Assembly (NCBI GenBank): GCA_020634565.1
Contig: JACKBN010000013.1
Location: forward strand, 103,733 to 167,732
Source of the DNA: Ardenticatenaceae bacterium
GTDB taxonomy: Bacteria > Chloroflexota > Anaerolineae > Promineifilales > Promineifilaceae
DNA length: 64,000 nucleotides
Direction of reading: 5' to 3'
The notes below the pieces were generated by a model that saw only the letters and a program-made list of their open reading frames with translations, did no database searches and had not been told where the DNA came from. A program made the position numbers and the translations under genes. This document shows, one piece after another, positions 1-7,998 of the stretch. How positions within the stretch are numbered: the stretch's first letter is position 1; every line of letters starts with the position of its first letter.

Positions 1-186
1 GCGCAAATGCTCCACCGCTACCACTGCGCGGCGGCCCTGTTTCATCTGCTGGGCTACCCGGACGATCCGCTGCCGGAGCTGCGCCAGCGGGTGCAGTGGG
101 ACAAGCAGGGTGAACCAGCCCGTCAGGAAGCCATCGACGAATTGGAACAGCTAATCCAAACGCAGCTGGCGGGAAACAAGGAGTAA
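1..186 (+). CDS. 3' end of an unrecognised protein (5' truncated by window edge)
   Basis: An open frame runs from base 1 to a TAA at 184-186 and gives the last 61 residues of a protein, ending in ELEQLIQTQLAGNKE. The visible part is helical and charged, with an early His/Cys-containing stretch (LHRYHCAAALFHLLGY). It lies one base upstream of the DinB-like gene in the same direction, which suggests cotranscription. No family was recognised from this fragment. Confidence 0.6.
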   Translation, partial: AQMLHRYHCAAALFHLLGYPDDPLPELRQRVQWDKQGEPARQEAIDELEQLIQTQLAGNKE

Positions 187-187
187 A

Positions 188-757
188 ATGGTCGATTCAA
201 CAACAGCCGAAACGGCCGTCGAACAATTGCGTCTGGAACCCCTGCCCGCGCTTGACCCGGCAATTGGTCGGGCGCTGTGGCCGTTGGTAGGGGCACGCGG
301 GCGGCTGAAAGAGGTGCTGGCCGCATTGGATGCAACCATGCTCGACTGGGAACCGTATCCCGGCGGCAACAGCATGGGTACGCTGCTGTACCACATCGCG
401 GCCATCGAGCTGGACTGGCTCTACTGCGAAGTGCTGGAGCAGGAATTCCCGCCAGACGTGCAGGCGCTGCTCCCCTACCCCGTGCGGGATAAAACGGGGC
501 GGCTGTTTCCAGTAACGGCCGTTTCCCTCACCGATCATCTGCAACGATTAGACACTGCCCGCCAGATGCTGCTGGACGTCTACGCCAGTCTGACCCTGGC
601 CGATTTTCGCCGGGCGCGGCAGCTGCCCCAATATCATGTCACGCCAGAATGGGTACTGTATCATCTCACCCAGCACGAAACCGAACACCGGGGCCAGATT
701 CAAGAAATTTGTGCCTTTTTAAGTGCGACGCACTTTCCTAAAGCTGATTCGCCATAA
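188..757 (+). CDS. DinB-like putative metal-dependent hydrolase
   Basis: The 189-residue product fits the DinB/YfiT four-helix-bundle family, whose members bind a divalent metal through three histidines and often act as thiol transferases or have no known substrate. One candidate ligand is in the first helix (TLLYHIAAIELDW) and two are in the late HETEHRGQI motif. ATG at 188 follows the previous stop by one base. The last dozen residues (SATHFPKADSP) are encoded by a short palindromic repeat that recurs just downstream, so the natural C-terminus may have been replaced. The substrate cannot be inferred. Confidence 0.8.
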   Translation: MVDSTTAETAVEQLRLEPLPALDPAIGRALWPLVGARGRLKEVLAALDATMLDWEPYPGGNSMGTLLYHIAAIELDWLYCEVLEQEFPPDVQALLPYPVRDKTGRLFPVTAVSLTDHLQRLDTARQMLLDVYASLTLADFRRARQLPQYHVTPEWVLYHLTQHETEHRGQIQEICAFLSATHFPKADSP

Positions 758-785
758 AATCATCTTTTGTAAGTGCGTCGCACCT
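721..785. repeat. Two inverted copies of AAGTGCGACGCACTT
   Basis: AAGTGCGACGCACTT at 721-735 is itself a near-perfect palindrome. An inverted, one-base-different copy lies at 771-785. The first copy is inside the 3' end of the DinB-like gene and the second is in the spacer before the next gene. The pair could fold into a hairpin between the two genes. Confidence 0.8.
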
Positions 786-798
786 GGGAGTAAACATC

Positions 799-1797
799 AT
801 GGAAGAAAAAATCAGTAGTCGCTTTAACGAACAAATTTTGGCTGAAGCCAGGCAGCGCTACGGCATTGCCGCCGACAACATCAAAGAGCTCGGCGGCTTT
901 GAAAGTTTCATCTATGGCTATAAGAAAGATGGCCGCGAATATGTGCTGCGTCTGGGGCACAGCTTACGGCGCAGCCCTGATCTCATCCGCGGCGAGGTGG
1001 ATTGGATTAACCATCTGGCGCGTGGCGGCGCGGGTGTGGCCAAAGCCGTCAACTCCGAGGCAAGCAATTTGGTGGAGCTGATTCCCGACGGCCAGGGGGA
1101 ACAGTTTCTCGCAACGGCGTTTGTTAAGGCCAACGGCGGCTCACCCTGGAAGGATGGCACGCTCTCGGACGAATTTATGCTGAATTACGGCCGTCTTATC
1201 GGCAAGATTCACGCGCTCACCAAAGAATACACGCTGCCAAACGCTGACTGGAAACGGCCGCAGTGGGATGACCCCCTCATGACCGACACCTCCAGCGCCC
1301 TGCCCGACATCGATCCAGAAGTGCTGGTCTTGCTGAAAAAGAACCTCGCCTATCTGCGCCAGCTGCCGGCCGAGCCGGATGCGTTTGGCATGATTCACCA
1401 GGATGCCCACACCGGCAACTTGTTCGCCGATGAAAACAACCAGATTACCCTGTTCGACTTCGACGACTGCGTTTATGGCCATTTTATTTACGACATCGCC
1501 ATGGTGATTTTTTACGCCATCACCAACAATCCCCAACCGGAGCAGTTTTGCCAGCAAATTTGGCCGCATTTTTGGCGTGGCTATTGCGAAGAAAACCAGC
1601 TCGATCCGGTTTGGCTGCGCGAAATTCACCCCTACATGAAGCTGCGCGAGATGGACCTGTACGCCGTCATTCGCCGCGATGTGCCTGATTACGAAGATGA
1701 TTGGTGGATTAGCGGGTTTATGAAGGACAGGCGGGAAAAGATTTTGGCGGAACGGCCGTATCTCGACTTCGACTTTACGGAGACTGCCCCCCGATGA
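799..1797 (+). CDS. APH-fold phosphotransferase (aminoglycoside/choline kinase-like)
   Basis: This 332-residue protein has the catalytic signature of APH/choline-kinase-fold small-molecule kinases: HQDAHTGN at residues 200-207 supplies the catalytic Asp and metal-binding Asn, and LFDFDDC at 218-224 supplies the metal-binding Asp. The N-lobe carries the nucleotide-binding sheet with EYVLRLGH near 48. Start ATG 799 has a GGGAG Shine-Dalgarno eight bases upstream. The stop overlaps the next kinase by four bases (ATGA), so the two are translationally coupled. Substrate is unknown. An antibiotic-resistance role is possible but unsupported, and metabolite kinases share these motifs. Confidence 0.85.
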   Translation: MEEKISSRFNEQILAEARQRYGIAADNIKELGGFESFIYGYKKDGREYVLRLGHSLRRSPDLIRGEVDWINHLARGGAGVAKAVNSEASNLVELIPDGQGEQFLATAFVKANGGSPWKDGTLSDEFMLNYGRLIGKIHALTKEYTLPNADWKRPQWDDPLMTDTSSALPDIDPEVLVLLKKNLAYLRQLPAEPDAFGMIHQDAHTGNLFADENNQITLFDFDDCVYGHFIYDIAMVIFYAITNNPQPEQFCQQIWPHFWRGYCEENQLDPVWLREIHPYMKLREMDLYAVIRRDVPDYEDDWWISGFMKDRREKILAERPYLDFDFTETAPR

Positions 1798-2714
1798 AAC
1801 TTGAGCGCGAAACGGCCGTTTACCTAGCAGAAATCGCCCAAGCCGAACCCAATCTTCAAATTGAAACCACACAATTTAACCAGGAAGGGTTGGTAAACGA
1901 TGTGCTGATCGTAAACGGCCGTCGCGTTTTTCGCTTCCCCAAACACGACTGGGCCATTGACCATCTGAGGCAGGAGGCCAACTGTCTGGCGCTGGCTCGA
2001 CAGCATGTCACCCTGCCGCTGCCAGACTGGACCATGTACGAGAGCGAAGCATTGGGCCATCCGTTTGTGGCCTACGACTGGATTCCCGGTGAAGCGCTCA
2101 CCCGCAACAGTTTGTTGCGCCTGCCCCTGGCCGAGCAGCAAGCCATTGCCAAGCAGTTGGGCACGTTTTTGTACCAGCTGCACACCGTGCCAATGAATGA
2201 AGTGGAGAAGAGGGGAATACGGCCGTCTGTCACCAATCGCACCCCGCAAAACTGGCAAAAGCTGTACGACGACGTTCACGAAAAGCTGTTCCCACTCCTG
2301 ATGCAATTTGCCCGCGACTGGGTGGAGCAGCATTTTGCTCCCGTTCTGCAAGACCCCAGCTTTATGGCCTGCGAACCATGTTTCATGAACGGCGATCTGG
2401 GTAGTTACCATCTGCTCTACAACCGCGACACACGGCGGCTCAACGGCATCATCGATTTTGGCACGGCGGGCGTGGGCGATCCCGCGGCCGATTTTGGCTG
2501 CCTCATCGACCAGTACGGCGAAACTTTCTTGCGGCAGTTGGCCCCGTTCTACCCTGGCCTGGACCAGCTCATCGAGCGGGCGCGTTTCTGGGCAGGTACG
2601 CTGGAGCTGCAATGGGCGCTGGGCGGCCTGCGCTATCCCGATGAGCCGGACTGGTTCATGGTGCATATCGGCCGTGCCCGCGACGTTTTGCCCATCGGCA
2701 GCGGCTGGAACTAA
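1794..2714 (+). CDS. APH-fold phosphotransferase with Asn in the catalytic HGD position
   Basis: The 306-residue product belongs to the aminoglycoside/hydroxyurea phosphotransferase group. Residues 199-205 read NGDLGSY where the family normally has H-G-D, so the catalytic-loop Asp is kept and the preceding His is Asn. IIDFGTAGVGDPAADFG (219-235) is the typical metal-binding Asp segment. It starts inside the stop of the preceding kinase (four-base overlap), which suggests two related kinases made together. Target is unknown. The substituted His is not strictly required in every APH-fold enzyme, so activity is still plausible. Confidence 0.82.
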   Translation: MKLERETAVYLAEIAQAEPNLQIETTQFNQEGLVNDVLIVNGRRVFRFPKHDWAIDHLRQEANCLALARQHVTLPLPDWTMYESEALGHPFVAYDWIPGEALTRNSLLRLPLAEQQAIAKQLGTFLYQLHTVPMNEVEKRGIRPSVTNRTPQNWQKLYDDVHEKLFPLLMQFARDWVEQHFAPVLQDPSFMACEPCFMNGDLGSYHLLYNRDTRRLNGIIDFGTAGVGDPAADFGCLIDQYGETFLRQLAPFYPGLDQLIERARFWAGTLELQWALGGLRYPDEPDWFMVHIGRARDVLPIGSGWN

Positions 2715-2728
2715 AAAATGGAGAATCG

Positions 2729-3301
2729 ATGTTAGATTTAAACCAAAAGCTTCCAAACTTCCCCACCATAAAAACGGAGCGACTGCTGCTGCGTAAAATC
2801 TTGCCCAAGGACGCAGAGGCCCTGTTTGTTGTTTACAGCGATCCAGATGTAGTGGCTGGTCATGGCCGCCCTCCGTTCCAGACAGTTGACCAGGCGCAAC
2901 AGCTCATTGAAGAGTTCGACCAATCTTTCCAGGAAAAGAAGCGCATACGCTGGGCCATCACCCGTCAGGGAGAGGACAAACTGCTTGGAACCTGCGGCTT
3001 CCATCGCATCGTTCCGTACCATTTTCGGGCTGAAATTGGCTACGACTTGGCCTCCTCCGAATGGCGCCAAGGCATTACTTCAGAAGCGGTGCGGGCCATT
3101 GTGCAGTTTGGTCTGGCAGAAATCGGCTTTCATCGCATCGAGGCGATTGTTGATCCAGATAATGCAGCCTCTGCTGCGCTCTTGCGCAAGGTTGGATTTA
3201 CCGAGGAAGGTTTTTTGCGGCAGCGGTTTTATGATAACGGCCGTTTCGTAGACGATTGGTTCTTTTCTATTCTGAAAACCGAGATTGATAAAGTGAGGTA
3301 A
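2729..3301 (+). CDS. GNAT N-acetyltransferase, RimJ/RimL-like
   Basis: The 190-residue protein has the RimJ/RimL (acetyltransf_3) layout: TERLLLRKILPKDAEALF near the N-terminus, IGYDLASSEWRQGITSEA as the acetyl-CoA pyrophosphate-binding stretch, and IVDPDNAASAALLRKVGF, in which Asn and the following helix are typical of the family. It probably transfers acetyl from acetyl-CoA to an amino group, often the N-terminus of a protein. GGAG precedes ATG 2729. It lies three bases before the next acetyltransferase. The exact substrate is not predictable. Confidence 0.88.
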   Translation: MLDLNQKLPNFPTIKTERLLLRKILPKDAEALFVVYSDPDVVAGHGRPPFQTVDQAQQLIEEFDQSFQEKKRIRWAITRQGEDKLLGTCGFHRIVPYHFRAEIGYDLASSEWRQGITSEAVRAIVQFGLAEIGFHRIEAIVDPDNAASAALLRKVGFTEEGFLRQRFYDNGRFVDDWFFSILKTEIDKVR

Positions 3302-3304
3302 GTT

Positions 3305-4270
3305 ATGTTTTCGATTCGACAGTTCCAGCCCACAGACGAAGAGTATGAAGCCATCGCCGCCGTAGAAAAAGCAGTCTACCCCGAAAATGCGGACAAAGTT
3401 GAAGATTTCAAACATGCGGACGCCATTCGTGAAGCGCAACAATTCTTCCAGCGCTGGGTTGTTGAGGAAAACGGCCGTATCATCGCTTTTGCCCATGCGC
3501 AGCAGCAAATTCACAGCAGCACGCCAGGGCGGTATCGTTTTCACATTACGGTTCATCCGGATTTTGAAGGGCGCGGGGTGGGAACGGCCGTTTACGACAC
3601 CATCTGGCAAACCATCGAAAATCGCGACCCGCAACCCACCTTATTGGAATCGGGCTGCTACCAGCACCACCCGCAAGCCGTGCGCTTCTTGGAAAAGCGC
3701 AGTTTCCAATCGGTGATGCGCTGGGTCGTCACCCGAGTCGAGCTGCCCGAATTTGACATCACCAAATTTGAGCCGCTCATCGCCAAACTCCAAAATCAGG
3801 GCATCAGCTTCGCCACCCTGCCCGAATTACAGAAAAGCGATGAAAACTGGCTGGAAAAGCTGCACGAGCTGGATTGGCAGTTGGTGCAGGACGAACCGCT
3901 GCCCTACGCCCCCAAAAAGATACCTGTTGAGCAATTCCAGAAGCAGTTTGTAGAAAATCCCAATGTGCTGCCGGAGGGCTGGGTTGTGGCGGTGGAAAAC
4001 GGCCGTTACATTGGCAACTCTTCGCTGGAAAAAGGGAGTCAACCAGGCGGCATCAGCACCGGATTCACCGGCGTACTGCGCGACTACCGGCGGCGTGGCC
4101 TGGCCACTGCGCTCAAAGCGCTCACCATGGATTGGGCCAAACAAGCAGGCTACCAGTTCATCCGCACCGGCAATGAAGAAAATAATCCCATGCTCACCCT
4201 GAACAAAAAGCTGGGCTTCCAAGAAGTTACCGCCAGTCTGGCCTTCGAGAAAAAGCTTTCCTCTTCGTAG
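3305..4270 (+). CDS. Two-domain GNAT acetyltransferase (mycothiol-synthase-like layout)
   Basis: This 321-residue protein contains two GNAT folds in tandem. The first has HPDFEGRGVGTAVYD at about residue 80, a clear acetyl-CoA loop (Q/R-x-x-G-x-G/A). The second has LRDYRRRGLATALK at about 257 followed by RTGNEENNPMLTLNKKLGF, the classic Asn-containing motif. Tandem GNATs occur in mycothiol synthase and in many uncharacterised proteins. It directly follows a single-domain GNAT, in a likely transcription unit with the two kinases upstream. Product and substrate remain unknown. Confidence 0.85.
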   Translation: MFSIRQFQPTDEEYEAIAAVEKAVYPENADKVEDFKHADAIREAQQFFQRWVVEENGRIIAFAHAQQQIHSSTPGRYRFHITVHPDFEGRGVGTAVYDTIWQTIENRDPQPTLLESGCYQHHPQAVRFLEKRSFQSVMRWVVTRVELPEFDITKFEPLIAKLQNQGISFATLPELQKSDENWLEKLHELDWQLVQDEPLPYAPKKIPVEQFQKQFVENPNVLPEGWVVAVENGRYIGNSSLEKGSQPGGISTGFTGVLRDYRRRGLATALKALTMDWAKQAGYQFIRTGNEENNPMLTLNKKLGFQEVTASLAFEKKLSSS

Positions 4271-4315
4271 CCGCGGATTCTTTCCGCGCTTTTAACGCAG
4301 AAAGAATCTGCGGCT
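4269..4315 (+). terminator. Inverted repeat at the gene end, possible terminator
   Basis: AGCCGCGGATTCTTTC and its near-perfect complement GAAAGAATCTGCGGCT are separated by about 15 bases and begin at the stop codon of the double-GNAT gene. No long T run follows, so it may instead be one of the palindromic repeats of this genome that happens to end the transcript. Confidence 0.5.
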
Positions 4316-4421
4316 GCAAGCTGCTATCATGACCAAATAACCGTGCCCAACAGCCTCCACTAATAATTCGTGCTCGTCATTTCCTCGTAGTACAATAGCA
4401 AACGTACAGGAGGGCACAGAC

Positions 4422-4835
4422 ATGGACGACAAACCAATTCCTTCTCAAGATGACAAAATAATCGGAGCCATTGCCCACGCTGCTGCACTGATGCCCATGT
4501 GGGGCATCGTGGCCCCTGCTTTAATCTGGCTTACCCAGCGCGAGAAATCAGAATACATTCGGCAACAAGCAGCGCAGGCGTTGGCCTGGCAAGCGCTCCA
4601 AATCGTTTTGCTATTTGCGGTTTACCTGCCCGGAGTTTTGCTCGTGTTTTCGCTGGAAATGAGCACGACCCCACTGGTTGATATAGTTCTGCAAATTTGT
4701 GGCTTCAGCATCATCATTTTGTTTGGATTTGGCCCACTCATAATGGGCATTTATGCCGCCGTACGCAATTTGCAGGGGCGTAACTTCAACTACCCGTTTA
4801 TTGGCCAGCGGATACGCAATTATCTGGCTCAATAA
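4422..4835 (+). CDS. DUF4870 membrane protein (first copy)
   Basis: The 137-residue product matches the DUF4870/Tic20-like small membrane protein pattern: a soluble N-terminus with DDKIIGAIAHAAALMPMWG, the signature IRQQAAQALAWQ at about residue 45, then two or three hydrophobic segments and a C-terminal RNLQGRNFNYPFIGQRIR. ATG 4422 follows an AGGAGGG Shine-Dalgarno. A close paralogue lies 90 bases downstream, so this is a recent or conserved tandem duplication. Function is unknown for the family. Confidence 0.85.
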   Translation: MDDKPIPSQDDKIIGAIAHAAALMPMWGIVAPALIWLTQREKSEYIRQQAAQALAWQALQIVLLFAVYLPGVLLVFSLEMSTTPLVDIVLQICGFSIIILFGFGPLIMGIYAAVRNLQGRNFNYPFIGQRIRNYLAQ

Positions 4836-4924
4836 TCTGCCATTTTAGGGTGAAAGCGTAAGTCAGATTGTCAATCCGACCCACAGCCAAACCGTGTGAA
4901 GCAACTCTATTCAGGAGATCAAAA

Positions 4925-5371
4925 ATGATCGAAGAAGAAAACCAAAAAAATTCGCAAGACGACAAAATTGTGGGCGCATTGGCGCATGCCGCCGCCTTAT
5001 TGCCCATGTGGGGCATCATCGCGCCAGTTCTCATTTGGGTAACACAACGCGAAAAATCTGAGTACATTCGGCAGCAATCGGCGCAAGCGTTGGCCTGGCA
5101 ACTGCTGCAAATCGTCCTCTTTTTTATCGGCATGGGGCTGTACATGGGCGGCATTTTCCTTACTGTTGGTACCGCTTTTTTGATGGACGAAATGAACTCA
5201 AGTGGACCGCCACCCGCCTTTTTTATACCCGTTTGCATTATGGGCTTCGTTTTCCTCATTTTTTTGGTGTCGATTGTGATGGCCTTGTATGCGGCCGTTC
5301 GCAATTTGCAAGGCCACGATTTTACCTACCCCCTGATTGGGCGGCGCGTCCGAGCCTACCTTGCCAAATAA
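4925..5371 (+). CDS. DUF4870 membrane protein (second copy)
   Basis: The 148-residue product repeats the organisation of its upstream neighbour: DDKIVGALAHAAALLPMWG, EYIRQQSAQALAWQ, three membrane segments and RNLQGHDFTYPLIGRRVR at the end. ATG 4925 is preferred over earlier in-frame codons because AGGAG lies seven bases upstream and similarity to the first copy begins here. The hydrophobic middle is longer than in copy one. The 3' end overlaps the start of the adenosine-deaminase-family gene. Confidence 0.85.
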   Translation: MIEEENQKNSQDDKIVGALAHAAALLPMWGIIAPVLIWVTQREKSEYIRQQSAQALAWQLLQIVLFFIGMGLYMGGIFLTVGTAFLMDEMNSSGPPPAFFIPVCIMGFVFLIFLVSIVMALYAAVRNLQGHDFTYPLIGRRVRAYLAK

Positions 5372-6689
5372 ACTCAGCGGCTGCGACCTGCACGTTCACC
5401 TGGCTGGCTCTTTTTATGCCGAAGATTTGCTGGCTATTGGCGCACCCATCTTTCGGGAGGTGGATTGGACCGCGCGCGACTTCCTCGATGGCTACAATGC
5501 TGCGTTAAACACAAAGCTCAATCCGGTGCAGCTTTTTGCCGAAGCGCTGGAAAATCCCGGCGCGGGCTTCCCCAAACTAAAAGCTGCCTACGTTTTTGGC
5601 TCGGAAGACAGCGGCGATTTCGAGAAATTTATGTGGAAATACCGCTTCTTTTCGCATGTGTGGGGGTATGGTTGGGAGCAGGGACGTGAAACGGCCGTTG
5701 CCATGATCACCCAGGCGGTAGACCATCACAAACGGCAAGGATTGGACTACGTGGAATACCGTGCTGGCTTTTGGGGTGAAGATGAAGCGTTGCGCCAAAA
5801 GATGCAAATCTGCGCGGAAGCGCTGGCAGCGGAATGCGACGAAATGTTCACCGCCCGCTACATCATTCCCCTTCCCCGCGAAGAACCGCTGAGCATGTAC
5901 CGGGCCACGCGCCAGCTCTTGCAGGAGCAGCCCCAGTTGGCCCGCATCATCGTGGGAGTAGACCTGGCCAGCCGCGAGGAAGGATTTCCACCCAAGCTGT
6001 ACCGCGAACTGTTTCAGCAAATGAACCGGGACAATGCTGCCTTTCCAGACCAGCAGTTAACGGCCGTTTACCACGTTGGCGAAACGTTTTTTGATAAATC
6101 GCTAGAAAGTGCTGTTCGCTGGTGCCATGAGGCGGCGCTGCTGGGTGCCAAACGGCTGGGACACTGTATTGCTCTGGGACTGGACCCGGCAGTGGCGGTG
6201 AGTCGCCGCGCCAAAGCCCATGAAGCAGAACTGGTCAGCGAGCGGCTGGACCAGATCGCCTATGATTTGCGCTTTGCCGCTGAATTGCGACAGTTTGGGG
6301 TGACGGTAGATGAGAAGAAGCTGCTCGACGAGCAGCAAGCGTTGCTAAACCGGGCCGATGATTGGGTGGAACGGCCGTACAATCCCCTGCGCTTCAAAGA
6401 AATTCGGCTGCGCCAGACCTTTGTGTTGGCCCAACTGGCCGAAATGGGCACCCCCATCGAATGCTGCCCCACCTCCAACCTGCGCATCGGCGGCGTGCCC
6501 GATGCCGAGCATCATCCCATCCACCGGCTGCTGGCCAGCTCCGCGCCCCTCTGCCTCTGCACCGACGATCCCGGCACCTTCGACATCACCCTCGCTTCTG
6601 AAGTTGAATGGGTCGTGCAGCACACCGATTACACCGCAGAAAGCCTGGCCCAGCGACTGGGCGATCCTCGCCGCTTCCAGCTTTGCTAA
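5361..6689 (+). CDS. Adenosine deaminase family hydrolase, enlarged
   Basis: The product (442 residues from TTG 5361; TTG 5337 is the only other start because a stop lies just before it) has the metal-dependent deaminase motifs: HVHLAGS at 11-17, YHVGE in the middle, RLGHCIAL, CCPTSNLRIGG and LCTDDPGTF. These supply the zinc ligands and catalytic residues for hydrolytic deamination of a purine nucleoside or a related compound. It is about 100 residues longer than classical adenosine deaminases, with extra sequence between the first His motif and the catalytic half and after the GHCIAL motif. It overlaps the DUF4870 gene by 11 bases, so translation is probably coupled. Adenosine specificity is not proven. 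Confidence 0.85.
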   Translation: MPNKLSGCDLHVHLAGSFYAEDLLAIGAPIFREVDWTARDFLDGYNAALNTKLNPVQLFAEALENPGAGFPKLKAAYVFGSEDSGDFEKFMWKYRFFSHVWGYGWEQGRETAVAMITQAVDHHKRQGLDYVEYRAGFWGEDEALRQKMQICAEALAAECDEMFTARYIIPLPREEPLSMYRATRQLLQEQPQLARIIVGVDLASREEGFPPKLYRELFQQMNRDNAAFPDQQLTAVYHVGETFFDKSLESAVRWCHEAALLGAKRLGHCIALGLDPAVAVSRRAKAHEAELVSERLDQIAYDLRFAAELRQFGVTVDEKKLLDEQQALLNRADDWVERPYNPLRFKEIRLRQTFVLAQLAEMGTPIECCPTSNLRIGGVPDAEHHPIHRLLASSAPLCLCTDDPGTFDITLASEVEWVVQHTDYTAESLAQRLGDPRRFQLC

Positions 6690-6700
6690 GCTAAAACAAC

Positions 6701-6748
6701 AAATTTCCCCGGAAACTCGTTCAAGAAGTTTCCGGGGAAATTTTTAGC
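6701..6748 (+). terminator. Rho-independent terminator
   Basis: Arms AAATTTCCCCGGAAACT and AGTTTCCGGGGAAATTT pair perfectly around a nine-base loop and run into TTTTTAG. It sits 11 bases after the deaminase stop. The same stem core recurs inside the type IIG gene at 29551-29580. Confidence 0.85.
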
Positions 6749-6804
6749 ACAAAAGCAGAGCCATCTCTTCCGCTTTCACATCATTTTTGCAATCTGCTTA
6801 AACG

Positions 6805-7650
6805 CTAACGAGAATTGGCATCATTGAGCGCTGGCGTCATGAACGACACGGTCTGGTCAATGGTTTGTACAGCTAGCCCATAGTTAAAGTCATCCACAAT
6901 ACCCGCATTAACGCAGGAGAGGTAAGCCGGCCGCGTGCGATCAAGCGCGTAGATGAAAGAGATGAAATAAACCGCATCAATCTCGGTCCAGCCAGCGGGA
7001 ATATCTTTGTAAAAGACACCAGAGTACAAAATATTATTGTAGGCGCCCACGTAGGTATCGCAGGATGCCTGATCGCCAGCTTTCGCGCCGTCAATACTGC
7101 CACGCATTGTTTGCAGCGAGTAATAGATGTTGTTCATGTTGGCTTTTATCCCATCAGCATCAAACGGCAGTTCGGGGAAAACGCCCAAGATGTCGTTGGG
7201 GTTGGAAATGTAGTAGACGGTAATCATTTCCACTTCGCCATCATCTTCTTCCTCGTCTTCCGGCGCAGGTGTCGGTGAAGCACCTTCAGCTTGAACTGCG
7301 GGAGTTGATGTGGGCGGAACCGGCGTATTGGTTGGCACAGGGGTTTCAGTAGGAACCTCTGTTGGCGTTTCGGTTGGTTCCGGCGTAGGCGTATCTGTGG
7401 GCACAGGGGTATTTGTGGGCGTTTCGGTTGGGGTTTCGGTCGGTTCCGGCGTGTCTGTGGGCACCGGTGTATCGGTTGGAACCGGGGTATCCGTAGGCGG
7501 AACGGCCGTTTCGGTTGGCTCTTCAACCACTTGGGCAACGGCCGTTGGCGTGGGAGTCGCCTCATCACCGCCACAAGCGGTAACAAACAAGGCCAGGAAC
7601 AACGTGATCAGAACAAGCTGGGCACTCCGGCGAATACGAACCTTTTTCAT
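6805..7650 (-). CDS. Lipoprotein with Thr-Pro-rich linker
   Basis: Starting at ATG 7650 (AAGGAGAAC Shine-Dalgarno upstream), the 281-residue product opens with KKVRIRRSAQ, a hydrophobic run and the lipobox LFVTACGG, so it is predicted to be anchored to the membrane by a lipidated Cys. Residues of roughly 30-130 are a low-complexity linker of TPTPT, PTDTPVPT and PTETPTE units, then an acidic stretch. The C-terminal 120 residues form a small globular domain of unknown family with two cysteines (QASCDTYVGAYN, PAYLSCVNAG) that could form a disulfide outside the cell. Such Thr-Pro linkers are common in Chloroflexota secreted proteins. The gene converges on the deaminase terminator. Confidence 0.8.
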   Translation of the reverse strand: MKKVRIRRSAQLVLITLFLALFVTACGGDEATPTPTAVAQVVEEPTETAVPPTDTPVPTDTPVPTDTPEPTETPTETPTNTPVPTDTPTPEPTETPTEVPTETPVPTNTPVPPTSTPAVQAEGASPTPAPEDEEEDDGEVEMITVYYISNPNDILGVFPELPFDADGIKANMNNIYYSLQTMRGSIDGAKAGDQASCDTYVGAYNNILYSGVFYKDIPAGWTEIDAVYFISFIYALDRTRPAYLSCVNAGIVDDFNYGLAVQTIDQTVSFMTPALNDANSR

Positions 7651-7998
7651 AATGTTCTCCTTGATGAAAGTTTTGTTGAAATGAGGCTCCAACCTTAGAA
7701 TCCCCCCTAACAGACCCTGGCAGCGCCGCCATGCGTCGATCCACAGCGTAAACAAAAATTTGCTATTTCAGTTCGGAGATTATTGGGCACGAACCTTTTT
7801 TGAGAAACTAAAGCGCAACAAGTTTATAGGATCTCCTCTGCCCAAAAAACTGACGTTTGGCCATTTTCGCAGCGAAAGAAGACACTAGACCGGGCTCGTT
7901 GTACAGTTTTTCTATCCAATATCTGTTCAAAATATGGACAAAACGTCAATTGTGCGCTAAAATAACGATATGCAGTTTTGTAAAAAGGAGCGTTATTG
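7651..7998. other. Divergent intergenic region
   Basis: This 348-base spacer separates the minus-strand lipoprotein gene from the plus-strand TIGR01777 gene. Apart from the promoter at 7935-7963 and the two Shine-Dalgarno sites, no gene or repeat was recognised. Short open frames in it have no recognisable product. Confidence 0.6.
7935..7963 (+). promoter_or_regulatory. Sigma-70-type promoter
   Basis: TGGACA at 7935-7940 and TAAAAT at 7958-7963 are separated by exactly 17 bases and lie 36 bases before ATG 7999. AAGGAG at 7985-7990 is the ribosome-binding site. Confidence 0.6.

Noticed and set aside
7310..7684. A plus-strand open frame rich in Gly-Val-Ser repeats
   Set aside because: It is the antisense of the Thr-Pro codons of the lipoprotein gene. 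The lipobox and Shine-Dalgarno support the minus strand.
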